From: JANPPS01 sp043758105 | Lineage (GTDB): Bacteria; Pseudomonadota; Alphaproteobacteria; Acetobacterales; Acetobacteraceae | DNA: 8,014 bases | Direction of reading: 5' to 3' | Assembly: GCA_043758105.1 (NCBI GenBank) | Contig: JAYVOF010000238.1 | Location: 1-8,014 of the forward strand | Part shown: one piece after another, positions 1 to 7,306 of the stretch | How positions within the stretch are numbered: position 1 is the first letter of the stretch | Layout of the letters: every line of letters begins with the position of its first letter | Made by a program: the position numbers and the translations under genes | Notes under the pieces: generated by a model | The model's input: the letters and a program-made list of their open reading frames with translations, nothing else | Databases searched by the model: none | What the model was told of the DNA's origin: nothing

Positions 1-31
1 GGATTGCTTCGCCAAGCGGCTCGCAATGACG
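1..31. repeat. Half copy of the dispersed palindromic repeat also found at 7307-7400
   Basis: These 31 bases are identical to positions 7370-7400, the outer right arm of the long palindrome between atpE and atpF'. Similarity stops exactly after the terminal GACG. The other arm, if present, lies before the window. The copy ends 9 bases past the antitoxin stop codon, so it sits at the 3' end of the toxin-antitoxin transcript. Arms beginning CGTCATTGCGAG and ending GCAATCC resemble intergenic repeats common in proteobacterial genomes. That family link is from memory; the identity of the two copies is seen directly. Confidence 0.85.
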
Positions 32-40
32 GGATTGGAG

Positions 41-289
41 TCAGCCCTCATCCCCGGCCCGAGGCGGCTCGCCCCCGGCGCGGCCCATCAACCGGTCGAA
101 CGCCGCCCAATCCGCCCGGCCCCGGCGCTCGGAAAAATACGTGGCCGTCCGCAGGGCCGCGACCTTCTCGGCCACAGCGGTCGCCACGAATTGGTTAAGG
201 CTGGTGCCTTCGGCGGCCGCCAGCTTCTCCGCCTCACTCTTGATCGAGACCGGCAGGCGAAGCGGGTAGGTCGAGGTCTTGGTCGTCAT
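41..289 (-). CDS. Ribbon-helix-helix antitoxin (HicB-like) of a PIN toxin pair
   Basis: An 82-residue protein expected to bind and neutralise the PIN toxin encoded just upstream and to repress their shared promoter. Residues about 6-17 (TSTYPLRLPVSI) form a likely DNA-binding beta strand. Two helices follow at about 18-28 and 30-46, the second containing SLNQFVATAVAEKVA, the usual ribbon-helix-helix pattern. The tail (about 47-82), with TYFSERRGRADWAAFDRLM, is the type of region that contacts a toxin. The ATG overlaps the toxin stop codon as ATGA (286-289), so translation is probably coupled. GGAG lies 6 bases before the start. The fold and pairing are inferred from sequence pattern and context; the exact family name is less certain than the antitoxin role. 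Confidence 0.82.
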   Translation of the reverse strand: MTTKTSTYPLRLPVSIKSEAEKLAAAEGTSLNQFVATAVAEKVAALRTATYFSERRGRADWAAFDRLMGRAGGEPPRAGDEG

Positions 290-705
290 GCCACTCTCCG
301 GATTGCCTCTGCAGGCAGTAACACTTCTATGCCGAAGCGGTCGGCAGCCGGTCGAAAGTCTCGGCGGTTGAAAGTGGCGATGGCGTCCACGCGCCCGTTC
401 ACGGCCGCTTCCAGCACCAACTCATCACCTGGGTCCCGCAGTTGGGGACGCCAGAGAAACCAGACCTCCACTTGCGTCACAAGGCTCACCACAGCGTCGA
501 GAAACACGCCCACATCTGCCCTGCTGAAGCCGGCGGCCACGACATGCTCTATACGACTACAAACATCCTCGTATTCAACACACAACGGCACCGTGGCCAG
601 CACCGTAACCTGGCCACGCCGGGCCGCCCGCAACAGGGCGGCGGAAGCACCTGTCGGACTGCGCATCGCAGCAACAATCGTGTCCGTGTCCATCACCAGC
701 CTCAC
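286..705 (-). CDS. PIN-domain ribonuclease toxin (PIN_3 / COG1569-like)
   Basis: A 139-residue single-domain PIN protein, the usual length for VapC-like toxins, which cleave RNA using a metal site of acidic residues. The N-terminus RLVMDTDTIVAAMRSP matches the first PIN strand, with D6 and D8 as metal ligands. E44 or E46 in VEYEDV is the second acidic position. RDPGDELVLEAAV (about 90-102) and VDAIATFNRRDF (about 106-117) match the later acidic motifs of the PIN_3 branch. The chosen start is GTG at 705 because the domain normally begins directly with a MRxVxDT motif. An ATG at 693 with GAGG upstream would lose most of that strand but cannot be excluded. The toxin is encoded before the antitoxin, the reverse of classical vapBC order. 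All key residues appear intact. Confidence 0.85.
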   Translation of the reverse strand: MRLVMDTDTIVAAMRSPTGASAALLRAARRGQVTVLATVPLCVEYEDVCSRIEHVVAAGFSRADVGVFLDAVVSLVTQVEVWFLWRPQLRDPGDELVLEAAVNGRVDAIATFNRRDFRPAADRFGIEVLLPAEAIRRVA

Positions 706-716
706 GGACGGATTAC

Positions 717-740
717 TATCACATCGCCAGTGATGTCACA
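717..740. promoter_or_regulatory. Imperfect inverted repeat, candidate toxin-antitoxin operator
   Basis: TATCACATC (717-725) and GATGTCACA (732-740) are inverted arms matching at 7 of 9 positions, separated by 6 bases. The inner 5 bases (ACATC/GATGT) pair perfectly. It lies 12-35 bases upstream of the toxin GTG, in the 47-base gap after the helicase stop. Ribbon-helix-helix antitoxins typically repress their operon through such sites. This is inference from position and symmetry; no clear -10/-35 pair was identified. Confidence 0.3.
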
Positions 741-752
741 ATAGGCGTAGAG

Positions 753-3250
753 CTAGTCAGCCGAAATCGCAGTGGCAGTGGCGGGGCTATCCTCATCGCA
801 CTCGCTGGCATGGCGGATCGCCTGGCTCCGCGATGGCCGGCTTCGGACCAACTGTTCGATGAACTGGATCAGCTTCTTTCCCTGGCCGTGTGGGTCGCGG
901 AACCAGTCCGTGGACCAGATCCGGTAGATGGTCCAGCCCAACCCCTCCAGCACCTGCTGGCGTAAAATGTCCCGGTCGCGCGCGGAGCGGCTGGAATGGT
1001 AGGAGGCGCCGTCGCACTCGATCCCAAGGAGGAAGGTGGCGGGCGAGGCCGGGTCACGGACCGCGAGGTCGATGGAAAATCCAGAAACGCCGACCTGCGA
1101 CACGACTTCATACCCCTCGGCCCGGAGGCGGTCATGCACGAATTTCTCGAAATCACTATCGAACCCCCGCCCCGTCTCCTCCCCGGCCTCTAGCCTTCCG
1201 GTCTCAGCGTAGGCGAGGTAGGCCCTGAGAACACGGGCACCCCTGGAGCTGTCAGGGCCGGCGGTAATGTCCTCGGGCCGCATCGATGTGAACAGGCGGA
1301 CATGGTGCTTGGCACGGGTGAACAGCACGTTGAGCCTCCTGTGCCCAGACGCGCCAATGATGGGTCCGAACCGCTGCAGGACACGCGCCCCTGGCTCAGC
1401 CGGACCAAACACTGTTGAGATGAAGATGACATCCCGCTCGTCACCCTGGACGTTCTCCAAGTTCTTGATGAAAAACCGTTCGAGCGTGCCGGACCAACGC
1501 TCACGATAGGCTTCGACGTCCGGGTTCTGTGCTGCGAGCTGGTCCATCTTCATGGCAATCAGCTCGCGCTGTACTTGGTTCATAGTGGCGATGCCAAGGC
1601 TGAAATCCGGCCGGGTCCGCATGTGGCCGAGTGCTGCTTCGCAAACGGCGTCCGCCTCGGCCTCGTTGCACCGCGCTTTACACAGGCCGCCGACGAACAC
1701 GCTGCCCACGCCTCGATCCCCGGCCGCCTCGGCCGGGGAGGGAAACACCATCAGATCCCCGTCATAGAATTCACGATTGGAGAATGCGATTAGGCTGCCA
1801 TGGCGGGAGCGGTAGTGCCAGCGCAGGCGCCGGGCGGGCCGGAAGGCGGCTTGGGCGAGATCGAGGATCGACTCGGCATCCACCTCTTCCTCCGTGTCGT
1901 CGTCACCATTGTCAGCGCGGCCGAAGAAGTTGGTAGGCGGCAGCTGCTTTGGGTCACCGACCACCACGATCTGCTGACACCGGGCCATGGCGCCCACCGC
2001 GTCTTCTGGCCGCATCTGGGACGCCTCATCGATAACCAGCAGATCGAAGTTGAGACCGCCGGGCTTGAGGTATTGCGCGACCGAGAGCGGAGACATCATG
2101 AAGCAGGGTTTCAACGCCTGCGCCGCCCCGCCCGCCCGGGCCAGCAATTGGCGGATGGGAATGTGCCGCTTCTGCTTGCTGATTTCATGCAGGATAAGCG
2201 CCCGCTCCGTACGCTCGCTCGATTTGCCGATTTCTATTCCGGCCGGCACCGCATGGCTGCTGAGGTGGTCGGCCAAATAGCTGCGTCGCAGGGCCGTGGC
2301 TTCTTCATCCAAAATGGCGAACCGGCTGCGCGCGCCCTCCTGAGTGAGCCCGGTGAAATGCTCCAGCTCGGGGTGATGCTTGAATGCGGCCCGGGCGAGG
2401 GCCCGGTGCAATACCCGGTCGAACGCGTCCGGGAGCGACAGCGGCAGAGCGCGCGCGTCCCACATGGCCAGCAACGGTCCGAGCCGCAGCGCCTCGGCCG
2501 ATGCGCGCTCCTTCAGATAGGCAACCCACTCACCCAACGCGCCCGGATGCTCGGCGGCAGTACCGAGCCGAGCCCATGCCTGGTCCGGGCTAGTCGCGCC
2601 AATCGCTTGACCAAACAGCTTTACCTCGTCGAGCGTTAGCTCCGCCTTCAACCCCGCCCAGCTCTTGAGAGCCAAGCAATGAGCCTGCAAGAGCGCCGCC
2701 GCCGCCGGCACCATGACGGTCCGCATCGTCTCCGGTGACGCGAGCCACAGCGCCTGCCGCACGGGTGGCGGAAGGTCGATGCCGTCCAGGCTGGATGCGC
2801 ATGCCACCGCGGCGGCATGCGGGGTATGGTCATCGAGAGCGCCTGGGGCACCGCCCTTCAAGGCCGCATCCAGTGCTGCGGGTAAACAGGCGTCGGCGCA
2901 CGCTTCGGCGGTCCGGCGGAGGGCGGCGCAAATATCGGCGAGGTCTGCCAATGGTGTCGTGGGCGGGATACCCATGTCGTCGCACATCGCCGCCAGCGCC
3001 TCGATGGACCGCGCCCGTTCCCGCAATTGGCCGGCGGCATCGCCAAAGGATGCTGCGGTGAGCGGTGCGCAGTCTATCTCGGTCAGCAGCGCTTGATACC
3101 CCGGCCCACCGGCGAATGTCCGAAGTGCTCCGAGCCGATCCGGATCACCGCTGAGCAGAACCGAGGCCGCTGCCTGCGGTCCGGTCTGTGACGGCAGTGC
3201 CGTCCTAACCCGCGCAGCCCAGGCGATTGTTTCCAGCGCGGTGTCGACAG
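753..3250 (-). pseudogene. Helicase and nuclease part of a broken DUF4011-helicase-REase protein
   Basis: An open frame of about 831 codons with no credible start of its own; the first in-frame candidate is a TTG at 3026. In residue numbers counted from that TTG, superfamily 1 helicase motifs are intact: LVIDEAS (Walker B, 330-336), GDPKQLPP (357-364), WHYRSRHGSLIAFSN (403-417), VQGDERDVIFIS (526-537) and RRLNVLFTRAK (563-573). A C-terminal PD-(D/E)XK nuclease of the Vsr/MTES_1575 type follows at about 620-727, with acidic residues E627, D653, E670 and D672. The Walker A loop (GPPGTGKS in the family) is absent here and in the upstream fragment, so an ATP-driven helicase cannot be formed. Intact relatives carry DUF4011, both helicase halves and the nuclease on one chain; some (named Hhe, from memory) are phage-defence proteins. 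A truncated helicase or a stand-alone nuclease product cannot be excluded. Confidence 0.8.
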
Positions 3251-4213
3251 CCGGGCGAACGGGAAGTGCGCGAGGGTCACGAACCGGCGGACCGACCAGC
3301 GCGGGCGGTCCTTGCAGATTTCGGTCGCCACACGCTCCAGGTAGGCCCCGGGCATCTCATCCTCGGCCCGTTCTGGCAGCTTGATGCGGAAATCACGGTC
3401 CAGCCGTTCTGACAAGGTAAGGTTGACCTCCGCATCGTCACCCACGGCCGATACGGCATATTGGTAGTGGCTGTGGATGATCTTCCGATCGATATCCACG
3501 CGCAGCAGGATCAGCGGCGAGGTGAATGGCTTTTCGGAAGTATCACTCTCGAACCATTCGAGGAAGCCGAAGGCGAGGTGAAGGGTGCTTACACCCGTTT
3601 CTTCTGCAACTGTCCGACCGGTATCCCTCATCTTCGCGAGCTGGCTGTTCATTAGCTCTGATAGGAGTAACGTCTGCATCTCGACCTTGGCTTTTGCATC
3701 CGGCGCTCCCGGGTGCGCCGTCCTGGGTGCTAGGTCGAAATCCGGGTTGATACCCTGAATTTGCGCCAGTCCGGCTAAGCTGCTCGATGTTTCATCTAGC
3801 CCTGGCGGCATGCCGGCCTGAGGACGAGGCGCGTCCACTACTTCCAGGTCCAGCTGTGCGGTCTCAAAGGGTGTATGGGCATCGAAACCGGTCAACAGGT
3901 GTTGGCGACGCTCGTCTGTCAGGCCGGCGGTGTTCAAGGCGGTCGCGTGTCGTAAGCCCCGCTCGTCAGCGGTGCCGTTTTCGCGGGCGCGCAGAGGCTG
4001 GATTGTGAGCTCCTTTCCATCTCCCAGATGAGCGAACAATGCATCCACACAGCCGTTTACGGCCCTGACATAGACCCGTGAGCCCGCCGCTTTCCCGTGT
4101 GGAAACGAGATCAGAGGGTTGCGGGCGGTAAGGTCCAGCAGGCGTGAGCGGAGTTGACCAAGGGACGCCGTTGCCGCTTCCAGGCGCGGATCGTGGCTGG
4201 TGGGGGCATGCAT
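3083..4213 (-). pseudogene. DUF4011 N-terminal part of the broken helicase-nuclease protein
   Basis: This fragment carries the DUF4011 domain that starts large superfamily 1 helicases of this class. LGQLRSRLLDLTARNPLISF, near the N-terminus, is its hallmark, and the domain runs to RRFVTLAHFPFARL. I start it at ATG 4213 (MHAPTSHD), which has GGAG 10 bases upstream and sits just before the domain. A GTG at 4264 would only add 17 residues with no family resemblance. About 322 residues look native, down to position 3248. The remaining 54 residues to the stop at 3083 are rich in R, G and P and are out-of-frame reading of the downstream helicase gene. In intact relatives the Walker A segment follows FARL; here the sequence jumps in another frame to a later segment (VDTALETIAWAARVR). 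Together with the downstream fragment this is one gene disrupted by deletion. Confidence 0.78.
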
Positions 4214-4371
4214 ACCGCTCAGGCTCCAGGTCGATTGGCCGGGATGGTACACATTCCCTCGCACTATCGGAAGTAGGCGTCATGACAGAATGCTCTCTTG
4301 AGCCGAGTGCGTGGCGGGCTAGGAGCAGCGAGTGCGGCGCGCCCGTCGACCTTGAACCTGTCCAGAAAGTT

Positions 4372-4435
4372 GTAGGATGGGCTTCAGCCCACTGTTTGAG
4401 TCGTCGTGGCCGTGGTGGGCTGAGGCCCACCCTAC
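4372..4435. repeat. Palindromic intergenic repeat after the substrate-binding protein gene
   Basis: Arms 4372-4392 and 4415-4435 are inverted copies matching at 19 of 21 positions with a 22-base spacer. Each arm is itself a small hairpin (TGGGCT-TC-AGCCCA in the left arm). The GTAGGGTGGGC...GCCCACC form resembles a repeat dispersed in many proteobacterial genomes, from memory. It lies 25 bases past the substrate-binding protein stop codon and could end or stabilise that transcript. No strong U-tract follows on the minus strand. Confidence 0.8.
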
Positions 4436-4460
4436 GAAGGCTCTTCGGGCGCGGTGGGTG

Positions 4461-6038
4461 TTATTTCACCATCACATACCGTAGCGGAAACGAGTTATCC
4501 GCCAGCTGTTGTAGCTCGATGTTGGCCTTCGCCGCCCACACCACCGTTTGCTGATGCAACGGAATGAACGCCGCCTCGTCGTGGATGATCTTGGACGCGG
4601 CCTCGATCTCCGTCTGGCGCTTTGCCGGGTCGGTTTCTACGGCCATTTGGTCCAGTAGCTTGTCGAACCCCGCGTTGCTCCAGCCGCCATCGTTGAACAC
4701 GCCGCGGGTGCCGTTGCGAGTGCCGGCGAGGTTGAAGAAGGAGTTGTGGGCGTCGTAGGTGTTGGGGGTCCAGCCGAGCATGTAGAAGCTGGTGTGGTAG
4801 TCGGGGTTGCTGATCTCGGCGAAGTATTTGAGGCGGGTTTGCGCGGCGAGCGTGATCTTGATGTTGGCGCGGGCCAGCATGGCGGTGACGGCCTGGCAGA
4901 TTGATTCGTCATTGACGTAGCGGTCATTGGGGCAGTCTAGCGTGACGCCAAAGCCGTCTGGGTAGCCGGCTTCGGCCAGGAGCTTCTTCGACGCTTCGGA
5001 GTCGTACGGGTAGCGCTGGTCCGATGCCTCCGTAAAACCGTTGACGCCGGGTCCGTACATCAGGCCGGTGGGGCGGGACTGGTTGCGCATGACGCGGGCG
5101 CTGATGGCCTTCACGTCGATCGCTTGATAAAACGCCTGCCGCACGCGGCGGTCCTGAAACGGATTCTTGCCCTTCACGTCAGATTTCAACAGCTCCGGGC
5201 GCACCTGGTCGAACCCTAGGAAAATCGTGCGCAGCTCAGGCGCCACCTTCAGCTGCAGGCCCGGCGTGCTCTGGAGCCGCTGCATGTCCTGCGGCGGGAC
5301 GGTGTAGATCATGTCCACGTCACCGGACAGGAGGGCGGCCACGCGGGTTGCGGCGTTGCCGATGACGTTGAAGGTGACCTCGGTCAGATTATGTTCGGGC
5401 TTGTCCCACCAGGCCGGGTTGTTCTTCATGGTAGTGCGGCGGTCGGGCTCGCGGATGTCCAAGATGAACGGGCCGGTGCCGTTGGCGTGGCGGGTGGCGA
5501 AGTTCTCTTCCTTGGTCTTGGTCAGGTCCACCGCCTGCGTCGCGTTATTGGCCTCGCACCAGGCCTTCGACATGATCACCCAGTAGGTGATCTCCTCGAG
5601 GAAGATCGGGTCCGGCACTTTGGTGATGAAATCGACGGTGTAGTCATCGATCTTCTTCACCTCCTTGACGGACTGGAAATACGAGTTGATCTGGCTGCCC
5701 GGCGCCATCGCCCTGTTATAACTGAAAAGCACGTCATCGGCGGTGAACGCCTCACCGCCGTGGAACTTCACGCCCTGACGCAGGTGGAAGCGCCAGGTCA
5801 TCGGATCCGGCTGCTCCCAGGAAGTCGCCAGCGCCGGTTCCACCTTGAGGTTGCGGTCACGCCGCACCAGCGGGTCATAGAAATTCTGCGCAAACGTCAG
5901 GAGGAACGTCTCGCTCCGCGTGTAGGGGTCCATGGAGTTGGCGTCGCCGTCATTGGCCCAGCGAAAGCTGGCGGAGTGGGCGGGTGCGGCGAGCAGGATG
6001 GCACCCAACAGGGCGGCGCGGAAGGTGCGGACGGACAT
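4461..6038 (-). CDS. Periplasmic family-5 (peptide/nickel type) ABC substrate-binding protein
   Basis: A 525-residue solute-binding protein of the SBP_bac_5 family (DppA/OppA-like), which captures peptides or other small solutes in the periplasm and delivers them to an ABC permease. The N-terminus is a Sec signal peptide: MSVRTFR, a hydrophobic stretch AALLGAILLAAPA, and likely cleavage around residues 20-23. No lipobox cysteine is visible. The family signature is at about 70-110 (LATSWEQPDPMTWRFHLRQG, then VKFHGGEAFTADDVLFSYNR). The C-terminal part has FYMLGWTPNTYDAHNSFFN and the late DPAKRQTEIEAASKIIHDEAAFIPL segment usual for the family. The start is fixed by AGGAG 5 bases upstream and by the signal peptide. 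The frame stays open to 6182, but that extension is translated repeat sequence. No permease or ATPase genes are adjacent, so it is an orphan binding protein; the ligand cannot be told from sequence. Confidence 0.92.
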   Translation of the reverse strand: MSVRTFRAALLGAILLAAPAHSASFRWANDGDANSMDPYTRSETFLLTFAQNFYDPLVRRDRNLKVEPALATSWEQPDPMTWRFHLRQGVKFHGGEAFTADDVLFSYNRAMAPGSQINSYFQSVKEVKKIDDYTVDFITKVPDPIFLEEITYWVIMSKAWCEANNATQAVDLTKTKEENFATRHANGTGPFILDIREPDRRTTMKNNPAWWDKPEHNLTEVTFNVIGNAATRVAALLSGDVDMIYTVPPQDMQRLQSTPGLQLKVAPELRTIFLGFDQVRPELLKSDVKGKNPFQDRRVRQAFYQAIDVKAISARVMRNQSRPTGLMYGPGVNGFTEASDQRYPYDSEASKKLLAEAGYPDGFGVTLDCPNDRYVNDESICQAVTAMLARANIKITLAAQTRLKYFAEISNPDYHTSFYMLGWTPNTYDAHNSFFNLAGTRNGTRGVFNDGGWSNAGFDKLLDQMAVETDPAKRQTEIEAASKIIHDEAAFIPLHQQTVVWAAKANIELQQLADNSFPLRYVMVK

Positions 6039-6042
6039 GAAG

Positions 6043-6048
6043 TCTCCT
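6043..6048 (-). promoter_or_regulatory. Shine-Dalgarno deciding the substrate-binding protein start
   Basis: AGGAGA on the minus strand, 4 bases before the ATG at 6038. It supports this start over the in-frame open extension to 6182, which has no signal peptide at its N-terminus and passes through a dispersed repeat. Confidence 0.75.
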
Positions 6049-6104
6049 AGACGGGATGGTGCCCGACGATAGGCGACGTTTACGAGAGTTGGAAAGGCCA
6101 CTTT

Positions 6105-6146
6105 CTTCCCGCTCTCCCTCCGGGAGAGGGCCGGGGTGAGGGAAAC
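6105..6146. repeat. Palindromic repeat, copy 1 (CCCTCACCCC...CTCTCCC type)
   Basis: Contains a perfect 7-base stem, CTCTCCC (6112-6118) and GGGAGAG (6122-6128), with a 3-base loop, followed by GGCCGGGGTGAGGG. On the minus strand it translates as SLTPALSRRE, a peptide often seen in spurious small ORFs because this repeat is widespread in proteobacteria (from memory). It lies upstream of the substrate-binding protein gene and is inverted relative to the copy at 6211-6250. Confidence 0.8.
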
Positions 6147-6210
6147 GGCGAGACTGCCAGTCTTTGACATGGGCCCGGTCACACCCGTCCGGGGGGACTG
6201 CTCTCGTTGC

Positions 6211-6250
6211 TTCCCTCACCCCTCTCCCGGAGGGAAAGGCGGAAGGAAAC
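6211..6250. repeat. Palindromic repeat, copy 2, directly after atpF
   Basis: Opposite orientation to the copy at 6105-6146, sharing TTCCCTCACCCC and TCTCCCGGAGGGA. Its own hairpin pairs 6222-6228 with 6232-6238; in minus-strand RNA this is 7 pairs including one U-G. It starts 3 bases past the atpF stop codon and is a likely 3'-end structure of the F0 operon mRNA. The two copies could also pair with each other around a loop of about 64 bases. No U-tract follows, so a classical intrinsic terminator is not shown. Confidence 0.72.
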
Positions 6251-6253
6251 GAA

Positions 6254-6766
6254 CTAAGCGGCGCGGCGTCCGGATAAGGCGGCGGGGAGGCCAAGGATCG
6301 CGCGGTCGATGAGGGCGGCGTCCGAGATCGAATCGTGGGTTTGCGCCAGCACGCGCTCGGCGGCGCGCGACGCGAGGTCGGCAGCGGCCAACCGTACGTC
6401 GGTAACCGCGGCCTTTTCGGCGGCGGCGATGCGGTCCATCGCCATCTGCTCGCGGCGTTTCGCGGCACCCTCGGCGTCCACGCGGGCGGCATCGGCCACG
6501 CGGGCAGCCTCGGCGTGCGCTTGGTCCAGCAGGGTCTTGGCTTGTGCCAGGGCGGCCTCGCGCTGGGCGGTGGCGTCCCGCAACATGGCTTCGGCCTCGA
6601 TCCGGAGGCTCGCGGCAGCATCCAACTCACGCCGGACATCGGCCCCGCGCTTGTCAAGGATGCCGGTCACGATCTTGGACAGCTTGTTGCCGAAGATCAG
6701 GAAGAAAATAGTGAACGCGGCGGCGACCCAAAGGCGGGGGTCGGCGAGCAAGGTTTCGTGTTCCAT
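6254..6766 (-). CDS. atpF: ATP synthase F0 subunit b
   Basis: A 170-residue subunit b, half of the peripheral stalk that holds the F1 head against the rotating c-ring in the inner membrane. One N-terminal membrane segment is visible at about 11-26 (LWVAAAFTIFFLIFGN). The rest is a long charged, alanine-rich helix (about 35-150) with no prolines until near the end, typical of the stalk. KIVTGILDKRGADVRRELD just after the membrane segment matches alphaproteobacterial b subunits. AAGGA lies 6 bases before the ATG and overlaps the TAA of atpF', with only 9 bases between the two coding regions, so translation is probably coupled. It is the last gene of the F0 cluster here; repeats follow the TAG. 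Confidence 0.93.
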   Translation of the reverse strand: MEHETLLADPRLWVAAAFTIFFLIFGNKLSKIVTGILDKRGADVRRELDAAASLRIEAEAMLRDATAQREAALAQAKTLLDQAHAEAARVADAARVDAEGAAKRREQMAMDRIAAAEKAAVTDVRLAAADLASRAAERVLAQTHDSISDAALIDRAILGLPAALSGRRAA

Positions 6767-6775
6767 GGATGATCC

Positions 6776-7288
6776 TTAGGCCATGCTGCCAGAAAACACG
6801 GGTGTCATGATGGCACCCACGGCGGCGTCCACGGTCGCCGGCTCGGGCGTGCGTCCGGTAAGCCGGGACACCACGTTGGCGGCGGTTTCGGACGCCACCT
6901 GGCGGAGCGCGCCCATGGCCGACGCGCGGGCCTCACCGATGCGCTGTTCCGCCTCGTGCAATTGAGTGTCGAGCTGGGCGGAGGCAGCGCGGGCGGCTTC
7001 GGTCGCTTCGGACTTGGCGTGCGCGATCGCGGCGGCGATGCTGGATTGGGCCTCGGCATTGGCCCGCTTCGTGGCGTCCACCATCTCGGCGGTGGCCTGG
7101 TCCGCCTGGTCCTTGGCGACGCGCGCGGTAGCGAGGTCCGCATCGATCGTCGCGGCCCTGGCATCCAGCACCGACGCCACCTGCGGCAACGCCCAGCGCG
7201 CCAACAGTAAATAGAGCCCGGCGAATATGATGGCCATCCAGACGACCTGCGCGATGGTCAGGCTGTTGGTGAAGTCGAGCTGGGGCAT
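6776..7288 (-). CDS. atpF': ATP synthase F0 subunit b'
   Basis: A 170-residue b' subunit, the divergent partner of b in the heterodimeric peripheral stalk of alphaproteobacteria, cyanobacteria and plastids (also called atpG or atpF2). It opens with MPQLDFTNSLTIAQVVW, the characteristic b' N-terminus. A membrane segment follows at about 10-31, then RWALPQVASVLDARAATIDADL, the conserved entry into the stalk helix. Residues about 45-150 form a continuous alanine-rich amphipathic helix. The start ATG has AAGGA 7 bases upstream. It is preceded by a 124-base gap containing the long palindrome, unusual within an otherwise compact operon, so its expression relative to atpE may be set by that hairpin. 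The order c, b', b supports assigning this gene as b' and the next as b. Confidence 0.93.
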   Translation of the reverse strand: MPQLDFTNSLTIAQVVWMAIIFAGLYLLLARWALPQVASVLDARAATIDADLATARVAKDQADQATAEMVDATKRANAEAQSSIAAAIAHAKSEATEAARAASAQLDTQLHEAEQRIGEARASAMGALRQVASETAANVVSRLTGRTPEPATVDAAVGAIMTPVFSGSMA

Positions 7289-7306
7289 GGCCGAGTCCTT
7301 CTACAC

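Noticed and set aside
26..733. 235-residue plus-strand open frame opposite the toxin-antitoxin genes
   Set aside because: It is antisense to two overlapping genes with clear family motifs, has low-complexity R/S/T-rich content and shows no recognisable domain.
1800..2639. 279-residue plus-strand open frame opposite the helicase fragment
   Set aside because: It mirrors the high-GC codon pattern of the helicase strand. The helicase strand carries conserved motifs and this one has none.
753..3026. Independent 757-residue helicase gene starting at TTG 3026
   Set aside because: The frame is open and family-like upstream to about 3248, the TTG falls inside a helix-rich middle region, and no N-terminal helicase motifs follow. 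It is the 3' part of a broken gene.
3242..3249. TGTCGACA palindrome at the apparent deletion junction, suggesting a site-specific event or cloning scar
   Set aside because: Short palindromes are common in this GC-rich sequence, and the exact junction cannot be placed without an intact relative.
3966..4430. 154-residue minus-strand frame overlapping the DUF4011 start and the intergenic repeat
   Set aside because: Its 3' part is out of frame with DUF4011 and its 5' part is translated repeat (4372-4435). No domain features were recognised.
5391..6050. 219-residue plus-strand open frame opposite the substrate-binding protein
   Set aside because: Shadow frame of a well-supported gene. Its His/Arg/Gly-rich sequence has no domain features and no ribosome binding site.
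6211..6250. Classical intrinsic terminator after atpF
   Set aside because: A stem is present but no run of U residues follows on the minus strand. It is recorded as a repeat with possible 3'-end function only.
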